Assembly: GCF_004770105.1 (NCBI RefSeq)
Contig: NZ_RQEY01000023.1
Coordinates: 1 to 64,000, forward strand
DNA length: 64,000 bases
Reading direction: 5' to 3'
Origin: Leptospira andrefontaineae
GTDB lineage: Bacteria; Spirochaetota; Leptospiria; Leptospirales; Leptospiraceae
The number at the start of each line of letters is the position of its first letter. The stretch's first letter is position 1. The notes under the pieces are model-generated. The model was not told the DNA's origin. It ran no database searches and was given only the letters and a program-made list of their open reading frames with translations. This document shows positions 29,829 through 38,565 of this stretch, piece after piece. The position numbers and the translations under genes were made by a program.

Positions 29829-31021
29829 AATTACAAAATCGTCGTTCTATTCTTCGTAAAGTTGTTCTGGCTTTACTCGTTTTTTTCGGAATTACTGCTG
29901 GTTTTAAATTTAATCCAGGATTTAAGAAGGAAAAAAATCATATTCCGATTTCTTTAAATGTTTCTCTACTTAGGCCATTGCACGCAAGCGCGGACGAATG
30001 GGGCTTTGTAAGAGGATCCGCTTCCTGGGCCCGTGGAAATTCTCTCTTCATGGATGATGTGATCGGTTCTATTCAGGCAAATCCAGCATTAGTCTTAGTT
30101 GCCAGTGGAGTTAATGGTATTACGCAAGACGGTTTCTCTACAACGTCTGGAACTAATTTTACGATCTCTTTGAAGTTGAACGGAGCTTTTACCGCATCTT
30201 CTACTGCATATACCGGAACGAAAACATTCTCCAATTATTTAGAACTGAAGAATGTTGGAACTACCGATACAGCGAATATTGCATTACAATTCTATTGGGA
30301 TGATGATCCTCGAGATCCTTTACAGGACGGCGCTCTCGTCAGATATCGTTTGCAAATGTTGAACCCTTCTCAAGATGGTGGGTCCTCTGCAGATATAGAA
30401 AGTTATGTGTATTCTCCGAATGTTGCTAATGCTTTTTACTCTACTCTTTATCCAAACCAAGGCCTTGTACAAGTATATTCATGGGATGATAAGCTTGCAA
30501 ACGATAACGAAATTTCTCTCAAGGCACGTCACGGAAGAGTGATCCTGGAAGAAATGGATGAACAAACTGTTTTCTGTTTTAAGGCAATTGTTCGTGTAGA
30601 CGCGACTGCAAATCTTATTCCTAGCAATACTAATGCAGGACTTTGTACCGGAAGTGCGAGCGATGAATACTATAAACTTGCCTATAGCCAAAAATTGACA
30701 GGCAATCTGGAAGTGACCGCTAAATCAGGATGGGAAGAAGGAGCAATAACTTCGGGAGATGGTAATCTGTGCGGTCTTGTTTCTTTAAATTATGGTTTGT
30801 TTAATGTAAACGGATTTGTTAAAGACTTAGTTGCTTCCGGAGATATTCCTTCCAGTTACGTTCCTGCTTCCCGAGTTGATGGCTTATATGCAAGAATTGG
30901 ATTAAGCGGTAAATCGGGGAATACTGGCGATAATAACGGCGTTTTTTGGGACGATACGAGAAAAGCTACCATTGATGCATTAGATATCGTATTCGAATCT
31001 TCTCCTCCTCCGTTCGATTGA
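29825..31021 (+). CDS. Exported protein of unknown function
   Basis: The GTG at 29825 overlaps the previous stop and gives 398 residues. An upstream in-frame start at 29717 would add a very basic 36-residue stretch inside the other gene and is unlikely. The signal segment is KVVLALLVFFGITAGF. The mature protein is Gly/Ser/Thr-rich with many beta strands, acidic patches (WDDDPRDPLQDG) and two Cys-containing segments; it ends in DIVFESSPPPFD. It looks like a secreted or surface beta-sandwich protein. A terminator follows at 31054. Confidence 0.68.
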   Translation: MKLQNRRSILRKVVLALLVFFGITAGFKFNPGFKKEKNHIPISLNVSLLRPLHASADEWGFVRGSASWARGNSLFMDDVIGSIQANPALVLVASGVNGITQDGFSTTSGTNFTISLKLNGAFTASSTAYTGTKTFSNYLELKNVGTTDTANIALQFYWDDDPRDPLQDGALVRYRLQMLNPSQDGGSSADIESYVYSPNVANAFYSTLYPNQGLVQVYSWDDKLANDNEISLKARHGRVILEEMDEQTVFCFKAIVRVDATANLIPSNTNAGLCTGSASDEYYKLAYSQKLTGNLEVTAKSGWEEGAITSGDGNLCGLVSLNYGLFNVNGFVKDLVASGDIPSSYVPASRVDGLYARIGLSGKSGNTGDNNGVFWDDTRKATIDALDIVFESSPPPFD

Positions 31022-31053
31022 AGTAGTATAAAACCATCGCTTAATTGCTAGTT

Positions 31054-31081
31054 AAAACCCCCGGTTCTCGGGGGTTTTTTT
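31054..31081. terminator. Rho-independent terminator
   Basis: CCCCCG-GTTCT-CGGGGG stem followed by TTTTTTTT. It stops the exported-protein gene, and with its upstream AAAA run it could also act on the minus strand. Confidence 0.9.
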
Positions 31082-31099
31082 ATTACCTAAGGCAAAATT

Positions 31100-31372
31100 T
31101 CAATCTTCCGATTGTTCGAAAATTTCAGGATTTCTCAGTTGAGAGAGAATAGACTCTTCCGGAAATTGGCTGAACATTTTCGAATTCGATTTTTTATCGG
31201 GGAAATTTGTATAAAGAATATCTAATGAATGTCTCCCTCCTCCATATATCCGTATATGGATTAGATGAGCGGAGAATACTAACAGATCTCCAGGGTTTTG
31301 TGTGAATCCATTTAGTAAAACTTCTCCGCAAGAAACGAGTCTTTCAAGCGGAGAAGTGAAAAATTTTGCCGG
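31100..31372 (-). pseudogene. 3' fragment of a PhyH-like dioxygenase gene
   Basis: An open frame of 90 codons ends at TGA 31100-31102 but has no usable start. It begins directly after, and in the same frame as, the stop codon of the sterol-desaturase gene. The peptide contains NPGDLLVFSAHLIHIRIYGG and RHSLDILYTNFPDKK, which match the C-terminal part of phytanoyl-CoA dioxygenase-type proteins (GDLL-F---L-H, then Arg for 2-oxoglutarate). The first two thirds of such a gene, including the HxD motif, are missing. It is most likely a remnant left by a deletion. Confidence 0.5.
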
Positions 31373-32707
31373 TTAAGCGGCTTTACTACGGATCTCTTTT
31401 ACAGGATCAATATCTTTCCATTCTGCAAAATGGTGTCTCTGAGAAAGGAACCATGCTAGTGAAAGTGCACCGAACCCAGCTGCGATGAACGCTGTCCCGG
31501 CAGAAACCCCTAAAAGGAAAGCAGCTCCGACCAGAAGTGCGATTCGGACAGGTTCTAGATATAAGGTCCAACGTTTCAGATCTAAAATTCCTCCCACAGT
31601 TGTTAAGGAGAATATACTGAAGAAGAAGATCGTGTATAGTAAGCCTGTCGGGATAGAATGCACTTTTACAAGCATTGAGAATGTTCCAACCAGAGTAAGG
31701 ACAAACCAGGTCACTGCATATGCAGTTAAACTTTTAGAAAGATTTACATCATATTTTTTGAATGTTTTCTCATCAACTTCAGGGATAGGGTATTGTCCTC
31801 CTAAATCCTGAGGTCTCCATCCTGGCATTGCTAAGAAGGCTTTGATCTTATCCATGAAACGAGGGCTTTGTTTTGCTTGCTCCCACATTTCCACCCAATA
31901 ATGAACATTCGCCCATAATGGATTGAAGCTACGAAGAGGTTTGACTGTTCCGTAAACTGGAGTTTCTTCTTCTGCTTGGAATGTTCCGAACCATTTGTCA
32001 AAAACGATCAATGTTCCGCCATGATTTCTATCTATATACTTCGGATTGATACCGTGGTGAACTCTATGGTGAGAAGGAGTGTTGAATACCGCTTCGAACC
32101 ATTTTGGAAATTTATCTACCGCTTTAGTATGGATCCAGAATTGATAGATCAAATTTAATTGTCCGTTCAGAACCATTACGATAGGGGAAAATCCTATAAT
32201 CGCCAGAGGAATATAGAAGATCCAAGTGAATAATCCATGAAAGCTTGCTTGGCGTAATGCAACAGTAAGGTTGTATTCTTCACTTTGGTGATGAACCACA
32301 TGTCCTGCCCAAAGGAAGTTAACTTCATGGCTCAGTCTATGCAGCCAATAATAAGCTAGATCATAGAGTACGAAACAACTGATCCAAACTGCTAGAACGA
32401 TTGTCCATGCCCAAGCAGAAGCGGAAAGTCCTAATACGTCGGAAGAAGGCATCCAAGAAACCGGTTCGCTTGGCCAAGAAGGAAGATTGAATATTCTCCA
32501 ATTCTCATATACCCAAAGATATGCGAAGAATGTGAACGTCTTAAAAATGATCCCGAAAATTTGGCTAGCGATCCCAGCACTGAGATCGTTGATCGAATCG
32601 TTCAGACGATAAAGTTTTCTTTTATGATACCAGGAGAATGCGAGCTCTAACCCGATCAGTAAAAAGAAGAATGGAATTGCGATTGTGATAAGATTTATTT
32701 TTTCCAT
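31373..32707 (-). CDS. Sterol desaturase / fatty acid hydroxylase family protein
   Basis: This 444-residue integral membrane di-iron enzyme has His motifs in the expected order: HRLSHE, then HVVHHQSEE, and HHRVHHG with HGG near residue 220. Membrane segments occupy the N-terminal half and another four or so form an extra C-terminal block (about 320-430). The enzyme hydroxylates or desaturates lipid chains in the membrane. The family is known; the substrate is not. A dioxygenase remnant follows directly downstream. Confidence 0.88.
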   Translation of the reverse strand: MEKINLITIAIPFFFLLIGLELAFSWYHKRKLYRLNDSINDLSAGIASQIFGIIFKTFTFFAYLWVYENWRIFNLPSWPSEPVSWMPSSDVLGLSASAWAWTIVLAVWISCFVLYDLAYYWLHRLSHEVNFLWAGHVVHHQSEEYNLTVALRQASFHGLFTWIFYIPLAIIGFSPIVMVLNGQLNLIYQFWIHTKAVDKFPKWFEAVFNTPSHHRVHHGINPKYIDRNHGGTLIVFDKWFGTFQAEEETPVYGTVKPLRSFNPLWANVHYWVEMWEQAKQSPRFMDKIKAFLAMPGWRPQDLGGQYPIPEVDEKTFKKYDVNLSKSLTAYAVTWFVLTLVGTFSMLVKVHSIPTGLLYTIFFFSIFSLTTVGGILDLKRWTLYLEPVRIALLVGAAFLLGVSAGTAFIAAGFGALSLAWFLSQRHHFAEWKDIDPVKEIRSKAA

Positions 32708-32875
32708 AATACAAGCCGGTAACCTCTATCATTCCTCGTTCATTCACTAGGTCAATCTAAAACTAAAACAGACTCCAAATCGAAAATTCTTTACCTATCA
32801 ATTGTTTGAAAAAAACTAACTCGTTCGTGGTATGCAGGTTGACTAAAACAGAAACGATGTTGTAGTTCCTACCTT

Positions 32876-33937
32876 ATGACAATATCTAAGTGGATGATCT
32901 ATGGAGCGAACGGTTACACGGGAGAACTGATCGCAAGAAGAGCAGTGTCTCGCGGTTTAAAGCCTGTGCTCGCAGGAAGAAGCAGAGGCAAAATAGAAGA
33001 GCTCGCTAACGAACTCCGTTTAGAATATAAAATTTTCGACTTAAACAACTCGAACGAGGTCGGTTCGAATATACAAGGATTCCAGCTCGTTCTACATTGT
33101 GCGGGACCTTTCGTCCAAACTTCTGTTCCGATGGCAAAGGCATGTATTTCTAAAAAAGTACATTATTTGGATATCACCGGAGAAATTCCAGTGTATGAAT
33201 CTTTGCAAGCTTTAGGAGAAGAAGCCGAGAAAGCAGGAGTTCTTCTTTTACCGGGCGTTGGATTTGATATTGTTCCTACAGATTGTTTGGCTTCTTCTTT
33301 GAAAGAATCTCTCTCTAAGCCAAAGTTTTTGGAACTTGCATTTGTAGGTTTAAGTGAAGTTTCTCCAGGCACAATGAAAAGTGCACTCGCTCAATTGCCT
33401 TATGGATCTAAGATCAGAAGGGACGGCGAAATGGTTGGAGTTCCCCATCTGAGCAGAACTAGGGAAGTGGTTGCAGGTGGGAAAACCTACAGAGTGTATG
33501 GAATTCCTTGGGGAGACGTTTTTACTGCCTATATTTCTACAGGTATTCCGAATATTGATGTGTATACGGATATTCCTTCCGGGCAGGTGAATGCGTTACG
33601 CTATTTTAAACCGATCATCTCTTTATTAAAAATTCCTTTTATATTAAAAGGAGTTCAAGCATTGGTCGGAAAAACGATCAAAGGCCCAGGAGAAAGAACA
33701 AGGACTTTAGTCAAAACAACAGTCTGGGGAGAAGTTCGATCGGAAGAAGGAAAAAAGTCCACAAAAGTTTTAGAATGTAAAGAAGGTTACGAATTCACAG
33801 TGGAATCTTCTCTTGCAGCGGTTTCCAAGGTTCTTGCTGGAAAAGGAGGAAAGGGATTTAAGACCCCGAGTCTTGCATTTGGTTCCGAATTCGTTTTGGA
33901 AATTCCCGGATCTAAATGGAAAGATATTTCAAATTGA
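32876..33937 (+). CDS. Saccharopine-dehydrogenase-like / trans-acting enoyl reductase
   Basis: This 353-residue NAD(P)-binding protein has a Rossmann start (MIYGANGYTGELIARRAVSRG) with the YGANGYTG pattern and LHCAGPFVQTSVPMAKAC. This matches the SDH-like / trans-acting enoyl reductase group found next to polyketide or lipid genes. It probably reduces a lipid or acyl intermediate in the cytosol. GTTGTAGTTCCTAC ends 3 bases before ATG. It is divergent from the sterol-desaturase family gene, so a shared lipid pathway is possible but unproven. Confidence 0.82.
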   Translation: MTISKWMIYGANGYTGELIARRAVSRGLKPVLAGRSRGKIEELANELRLEYKIFDLNNSNEVGSNIQGFQLVLHCAGPFVQTSVPMAKACISKKVHYLDITGEIPVYESLQALGEEAEKAGVLLLPGVGFDIVPTDCLASSLKESLSKPKFLELAFVGLSEVSPGTMKSALAQLPYGSKIRRDGEMVGVPHLSRTREVVAGGKTYRVYGIPWGDVFTAYISTGIPNIDVYTDIPSGQVNALRYFKPIISLLKIPFILKGVQALVGKTIKGPGERTRTLVKTTVWGEVRSEEGKKSTKVLECKEGYEFTVESSLAAVSKVLAGKGGKGFKTPSLAFGSEFVLEIPGSKWKDISN

Positions 33938-34015
33938 ATAGAAGTCTCTTTCTTTCGATCTAGAATTTATTCTTTACATTCTTTTTCACACTTTTACATT
34001 ACAGAGCTGTCGATC

Positions 34016-34690
34016 ATGTCTCATTCTCGTCCGTGTATATTATCACTTTTTCTAATATTTCTTTCCGCTTGCACTACCATTAAAGTGCATGTTCCTAAAA
34101 CTCTTTCCGGTGCTCATGAGATCCAAGAACATTGGATGGAAGTGAGATCGGGTGCTCCCGATTACGATTCAAAGGATCCGGATATAGAGATAGAATTCCC
34201 GAGCGAGGATCCGGCTCGTTTTGTATATTACGAGGATGGATTCACTTCTTGGACCGGATGGGGAAAAAATTATGAGAATTTATATGGACCAATTTCCAAA
34301 CTGATCCGGAAAGAATTGAACGATCATAAGGAAGATTATCCGGGAAAACATAAGATCATAATCCAAAAGTTCAAATTGGAATCTATAGATCATTGGACCT
34401 ACAACCAAGTGAACGTAGAGATGGAAGCTGACATTATCTCTTCTGGAAAAACCTGGCACTACGAATTTAAGGATGGGATCGAATCCAGAGTAACCGATTT
34501 TATGGCGACTCTTGCAACAGTTCCAATTTTACTCGGATGGATTATACATCTTCCTTATATGGGACATCGAGGAAACAGAGAAGATCAGGTAAACCAAATG
34601 GGAAGAGTGGCGCTTTTGGATTTTATGGATGAGATCAAAAAACATTCTATAGATACAAAACGAACTCCTAACAAAAAAGGGAATAAGTAA
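34016..34690 (+). CDS. Lipoprotein of unknown function, paired with HEGGH lipoprotein
   Basis: This 224-residue protein has a lipoprotein signal (LIFLSAC, Cys about 19). The mature part has a charged, mostly beta pattern and a hydrophobic stretch near residues 160-180 (LATVPILLGWIIHLPYMG) that could be a membrane hairpin. The next gene starts 1 base after its stop, so they are co-translated. I recognise no family. Confidence 0.68.
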   Translation: MSHSRPCILSLFLIFLSACTTIKVHVPKTLSGAHEIQEHWMEVRSGAPDYDSKDPDIEIEFPSEDPARFVYYEDGFTSWTGWGKNYENLYGPISKLIRKELNDHKEDYPGKHKIIIQKFKLESIDHWTYNQVNVEMEADIISSGKTWHYEFKDGIESRVTDFMATLATVPILLGWIIHLPYMGHRGNREDQVNQMGRVALLDFMDEIKKHSIDTKRTPNKKGNK

Positions 34691-34691
34691 G

Positions 34692-35597
34692 ATGAAACAG
34701 AAAATTCTAATACTCTTACTTGCCTGTGTAGTGTTTCAGTCCTGCTATTATTCGACGGAAAAAAGATACACTGTTGCTCAACCGTTCCAACCGAATGACG
34801 AAATGTATTTTGATGAGGAAAACCCTCAGTTCGAAGAAGGGGAACCTTATTCAGTCTTAGACTTTATAGGAAGTTGGATCTGGATCGAAAGTTTATTCGC
34901 AAAAGTTATGATCTGGGACAGAAGGATCCAAAATCACAAACTATCTTTCGAAACAAAAAAGTATCTGATGGATTATATCAGAGATAATAACCTGAAAGAT
35001 GTTAAGGTACGTTTTAACCAGTATTCTCCAGGAAACGATTTCAGAAGGCTCTGGGATTCTAAATCGGTAAATCCACTTTTAAAATGGACCATAGGTCTAT
35101 TCGCCTATGTTGTGAATGATGTACTTTTAGTAGGTCGTATTTTTGGAGGAGATCATTATAACCCATATTCCAATACGATCCATGTGTATTCGGATATTCC
35201 TGCAGTAGTGATACATGAAGGCGGTCACTCCAAAGATTTTGCTCAAAGAGAATATCGTTCTTTATATGCGTTAGGATATGCTGTTCCGATACTTGGGGCC
35301 TTCTATCCGGAAGCAAGAGCCTCGGATGATGCGATCAGATATTTCAGATATCGCTGCGACAAAACGGAAGAAATGACCGCATATCGCACATTATACCCAG
35401 CTTACGGTTCGTATGTGGGAGGCGGTATCTCTGACTTAATTCCAACTTCTCCTTATGCAGTTTTATATTCGTATTCCATTCTTGCAGTTGCAGCCGGAAC
35501 GGGTCATATAGTCGGTTACGTTCGACAAAAACAAGTGGAGAAGGAATGGATTCCCAAAGAGTGTATGATCGCGGCGGAGTTGGAAAAGAAGAAGTAG
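34692..35597 (+). CDS. Lipoprotein with HEGGH metallopeptidase-like motif
   Basis: This 301-residue protein starts with a lipoprotein signal ending in VVFQSC. Residues 175-179 read HEGGH within VIHEGGHSKDFAQREY, which fits the HExxH zinc site of metallopeptidases. The surrounding SDIPAVVIHEGGHS and a later membrane-like segment (AVPILGAFYP) suit a membrane-bound protease-like fold. A third ligand is not obvious; Glu186-type residues follow. It is co-transcribed with the 224-residue lipoprotein. Activity is inferred from the motif only. Confidence 0.68.
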   Translation: MKQKILILLLACVVFQSCYYSTEKRYTVAQPFQPNDEMYFDEENPQFEEGEPYSVLDFIGSWIWIESLFAKVMIWDRRIQNHKLSFETKKYLMDYIRDNNLKDVKVRFNQYSPGNDFRRLWDSKSVNPLLKWTIGLFAYVVNDVLLVGRIFGGDHYNPYSNTIHVYSDIPAVVIHEGGHSKDFAQREYRSLYALGYAVPILGAFYPEARASDDAIRYFRYRCDKTEEMTAYRTLYPAYGSYVGGGISDLIPTSPYAVLYSYSILAVAAGTGHIVGYVRQKQVEKEWIPKECMIAAELEKKK

Positions 35598-35677
35598 TGG
35601 ATTGTACGAGTGAGAGTAGGTGTGAGATTGGACGTTAGGTGCCATATGGCGAAAATAAAATATAATTGGAAATCTAT

Positions 35678-37147
35678 ATGAGAATTGCAATCGTTATTGG
35701 TATTAGTAATTACAAATCAATCCAACCACTACCAGCATGTGCAAAGGATAGAGATTCGATCGTAAACTTTTTAAATGCAACAAAAAAGTATGACTCAATA
35801 TTAGTTTTAAAGGGCGACGGAAAATCATGTCATGAAGACAAGCAAGAACTTGTTACTTTTCTCAAAAACCATCAAGGCAACAAGGTGGAAGAACTACTTT
35901 TCTATTTTTCAGGCCACGGAGATTTCGATGGCACAGAATTCTATTATATATGGTCAGACTTCGATAGAGATAAGAAAAGACAAACCTCACTCCAAAATGA
36001 AGAAGTTGATACTTTACTCAAAAATCTTAATCCAGAAATTACATTCAAGATTATAGACGCATGTCATTCAGGGATTTCATATGTAAAGGATGCAGACTCA
36101 ATATCCGCGTATATAAAATCGAATAAAAATGGCTTTAATAAGTGCTATTTTCTGTTCTCTAGTCAGGCTGATCAATCTTCATACGCTAGTGAAGAATTCA
36201 GTTTTTTTACTAAAGCATTCATTTCTTCCTTTAGATTAAATTCTGGTGATATAATCCGATACAAAGATATTATTGATAGCATTTCCGATGAGTTTGATAA
36301 TCGATCTTATCAAAAGCCATATTTTGTTATTCAAGCAGATTTTACAGAAGTCTATTGTGAAATTACTGAAAATTTAATTTCGACATTGGGAAAAGCCGAT
36401 AGTGGTAAAAAGGATGAAGACTCATCTGTAGACCATAGGGATAAACTGAAAGAGGCTATTCAAAAGGAAGCAGAAAGATATATTACCAAAGAAGATGCAA
36501 TTATTAAGGTTAATTCACTAAATGAATCTTCTGAATTGATTAATGAAGGTCATGAAATTTGGAGTTATTACACCAAAGCATTATCTTTCAATAAGAATTA
36601 CGACGGCTTGCCTTTGTTTGATCAGCTTCTTTTATGGCTACAGAAGAATGAAAAAGAATTATTCATAGAGATAAAAACAGTAGAACGAATTATTAAAGTA
36701 CCATATCCAGAATTATCAGACGATGTGAAAGGAAAAACAAATGCAAGTCGTCAATCGGTAAAATCGCAACTTCATGTTGCGAGAAGAATTCCAAATTTCC
36801 CCATTAAACTAATTTCTACTGTAGAATTTGAATTCAATTCAATTGTTATTCAATTGCTTCCAAAATATCCAAACTTGCCGAAAGAGGAGATTTACTTGAT
36901 TCCTTTGATTTCGAAAACGCAAATGAAAGTGTTTTATGCTCGAGCAACTTATATAGAGCAATCATGGGGAGAGTATAAGATTGTTTTGGATAATTTTAAG
37001 TGGAATTATATAGCATTCGATTTAAAGCCATTCGAACCGGTAAATCAAATAAAGGATAAAATAATTGGTCCAATTTCTATAGAGATACTTGAGGATCTGC
37101 GTAGGAAATTTCTGGGGCTAAATACAGATTCTACAATTACTGAATAG
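35678..37147 (+). CDS. Caspase-like (peptidase C14/metacaspase) protein with unknown C-terminal domain
   Basis: From the ATG at 35678 (TTGGAA 7 bases upstream) the protein has 489 residues; a TTG at 35666 adds four. Residues 1-225 form a caspase-type p20 fold: IAIVIGISNYKSIQPLPACAKD, catalytic His80 in FYFSGHGDF and Cys129 in IIDACHSG. The region from about 245 to 489 is helical then beta-rich and matches nothing I recognise. It could be a sensor or binding domain. The gene is clearly more AT-rich than its neighbours and is followed by a GC-rich structured spacer, which suggests transfer. Bacterial caspases of this type often act as suicide effectors in phage defence; that role is inference, as no partner gene is adjacent. 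Confidence 0.82.
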   Translation: MRIAIVIGISNYKSIQPLPACAKDRDSIVNFLNATKKYDSILVLKGDGKSCHEDKQELVTFLKNHQGNKVEELLFYFSGHGDFDGTEFYYIWSDFDRDKKRQTSLQNEEVDTLLKNLNPEITFKIIDACHSGISYVKDADSISAYIKSNKNGFNKCYFLFSSQADQSSYASEEFSFFTKAFISSFRLNSGDIIRYKDIIDSISDEFDNRSYQKPYFVIQADFTEVYCEITENLISTLGKADSGKKDEDSSVDHRDKLKEAIQKEAERYITKEDAIIKVNSLNESSELINEGHEIWSYYTKALSFNKNYDGLPLFDQLLLWLQKNEKELFIEIKTVERIIKVPYPELSDDVKGKTNASRQSVKSQLHVARRIPNFPIKLISTVEFEFNSIVIQLLPKYPNLPKEEIYLIPLISKTQMKVFYARATYIEQSWGEYKIVLDNFKWNYIAFDLKPFEPVNQIKDKIIGPISIEILEDLRRKFLGLNTDSTITE

Positions 37148-37160
37148 AATTTCAATTGCG

Positions 37161-37271
37161 ACGTCGTCTAGCTTTCGACTCTGACGCTTCGCTTCCGGCA
37201 ATTTCGCTTTGTCACTTGCCTTGCGGTGGCAAGTCTCGCGCCAAGTGCTTGCGCACTCGCGAAACGTCGTC
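37161..37271 (+). repeat. GC-rich structured element bounded by ACGTCGTC direct repeats
   Basis: The spacer 37148-37432 holds no gene. ACGTCGTC occurs at 37161-37168 and 37264-37271. Between them are hairpins ACTTGCC/GGCAAGT and AGTGC/GCACT, and many CTTCGCTT-like runs. TTGCG/CGCAA near 37299-37314 forms another small stem. The base composition contrasts sharply with the AT-rich caspase gene just upstream. It looks like a mobile or integron-type structured repeat, but no full attC core pair could be found. Confidence 0.5.
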
Positions 37272-37432
37272 AAACCCCGTCACCTGCATGGGCGTAATTG
37301 CGTAAAAACGCAAAGTAGCAAATTAAGTCATATATACTTGAGAAGTGTAGGCTTACCGGGGAAGCCCCGCCCACCGAAAAGGATTGGTAGTTCTTCTTTG
37401 CGAACGTGAAAAGAAAAGCGTTCCCGAAAAAA

Positions 37433-38278
37433 CTATTCGCTCAGATCTTTTTGGATCATATCTTCCAGGATTTTTCCCGCTTTTGAGTTCATATGGATCC
37501 CATCCGTCATAAAAACCAATTTAGATTGTTCGGAAATATGATCCCAAGATTGAAAGAGCCCATAATGTTTGAATATCGTCCAATAAAGTTTTAAAGTATT
37601 TCTAGTATAAACGTTTTCAGGTCTATTTGGTAGCTTATTTAATTCTGCAAGCATGGTTTCATTTAAAGGTAGATAGGAAGAATTAGATTCCTTGGCAATC
37701 TTTTGAATGATTTCAGAATATGTAACCGATTGTTTTAAAGGAATACTGTCCAATCCTTCTCCCAAAACTGGGATTGAGATTAAATGGATCTTAGCCTTGG
37801 TCTTTGTTTTAAGAAGGGATACAATTTCTCTCAGATTTTTTTCGTAGCTAGCAATGCTTGGAACTTCTGGAAGTTTCCAAAGAGAATTGTATCCGTTGTA
37901 TTCTTCTTCGCTCAAAGCGGATTTTGCATCGTTTGTTCCAATCAGAATGAAGATATGCTCCGGATCTAAACGTATTGTATCAGTTACTTTTTCTAATATT
38001 TGATATGTTAGGCGACTATTGATCCCCTCGTTCACGAAGGTGAAGTTTTTTAATTTAGGATTTTCTGATAAACTCCGGATATAGTCATAACTTACTGTTC
38101 CGTGAGTTATACTATCGCCTAAAAAGACAATCGGCCTATCAGACTTTTTGTTTTCAGATTTTAGAAACGATTCTATATTATTTTTAGGCACCTTGTATGC
38201 GGATCTTATCGTATAAATTACTGAACCAATAAAATAGAGAAGAATAATGGATAGAGAAAGGTAAACGGATCGTTTCAT
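37433..38278 (-). CDS. SGNH/GDSL family hydrolase, membrane-anchored
   Basis: From the internal ATG at 38278 the protein has 281 residues; the longer frame to 38404 adds an unlikely basic stretch. An N-terminal membrane segment (YLSLSIILLYFIGSVIYT) anchors it. Catalytic motifs are GDSITHG (Ser56), GTND (114-117) and the C-terminal TDGIHMN with Asp and His. SGNH enzymes deacetylate or de-esterify sugars and lipids. It is probably in the periplasm. Substrate unknown. Confidence 0.83.
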   Translation of the reverse strand: MKRSVYLSLSIILLYFIGSVIYTIRSAYKVPKNNIESFLKSENKKSDRPIVFLGDSITHGTVSYDYIRSLSENPKLKNFTFVNEGINSRLTYQILEKVTDTIRLDPEHIFILIGTNDAKSALSEEEYNGYNSLWKLPEVPSIASYEKNLREIVSLLKTKTKAKIHLISIPVLGEGLDSIPLKQSVTYSEIIQKIAKESNSSYLPLNETMLAELNKLPNRPENVYTRNTLKLYWTIFKHYGLFQSWDHISEQSKLVFMTDGIHMNSKAGKILEDMIQKDLSE

Positions 38279-38565
38279 ATGAGTAGGGAAGCTTTCTTTG
38301 AATATTCCGATTGTATAGTAAAATACCTTCCTATCATGATTAGGTGGAAGTGTAAAAATTCTACCTAGCAAACGCTTCGGCCCATTTCCTCGTTTTCCCA
38401 TCAAAATCGGATTTCTTTTCCACCACTTAGATTAATATATTAATAAAATGTTTAATATTTGAGCATTGATAAATAATCGGTATAAAAAATAAGCGTATAA
38501 TTTAATTTCTGCTTGTTTATTAAGAGCAAAATTAGTCTCCTTCAGATAGATGGGAGGAGGATTCT

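Noticed and set aside
35634..37271. Caspase gene as a complete integron cassette
   Set aside because: A GTTAGGT core-like site lies upstream and GTCTAGC downstream, but there is no matching GTTRRRY at the end of the GC-rich element and no integrase in the window. Kept only as a weak idea.
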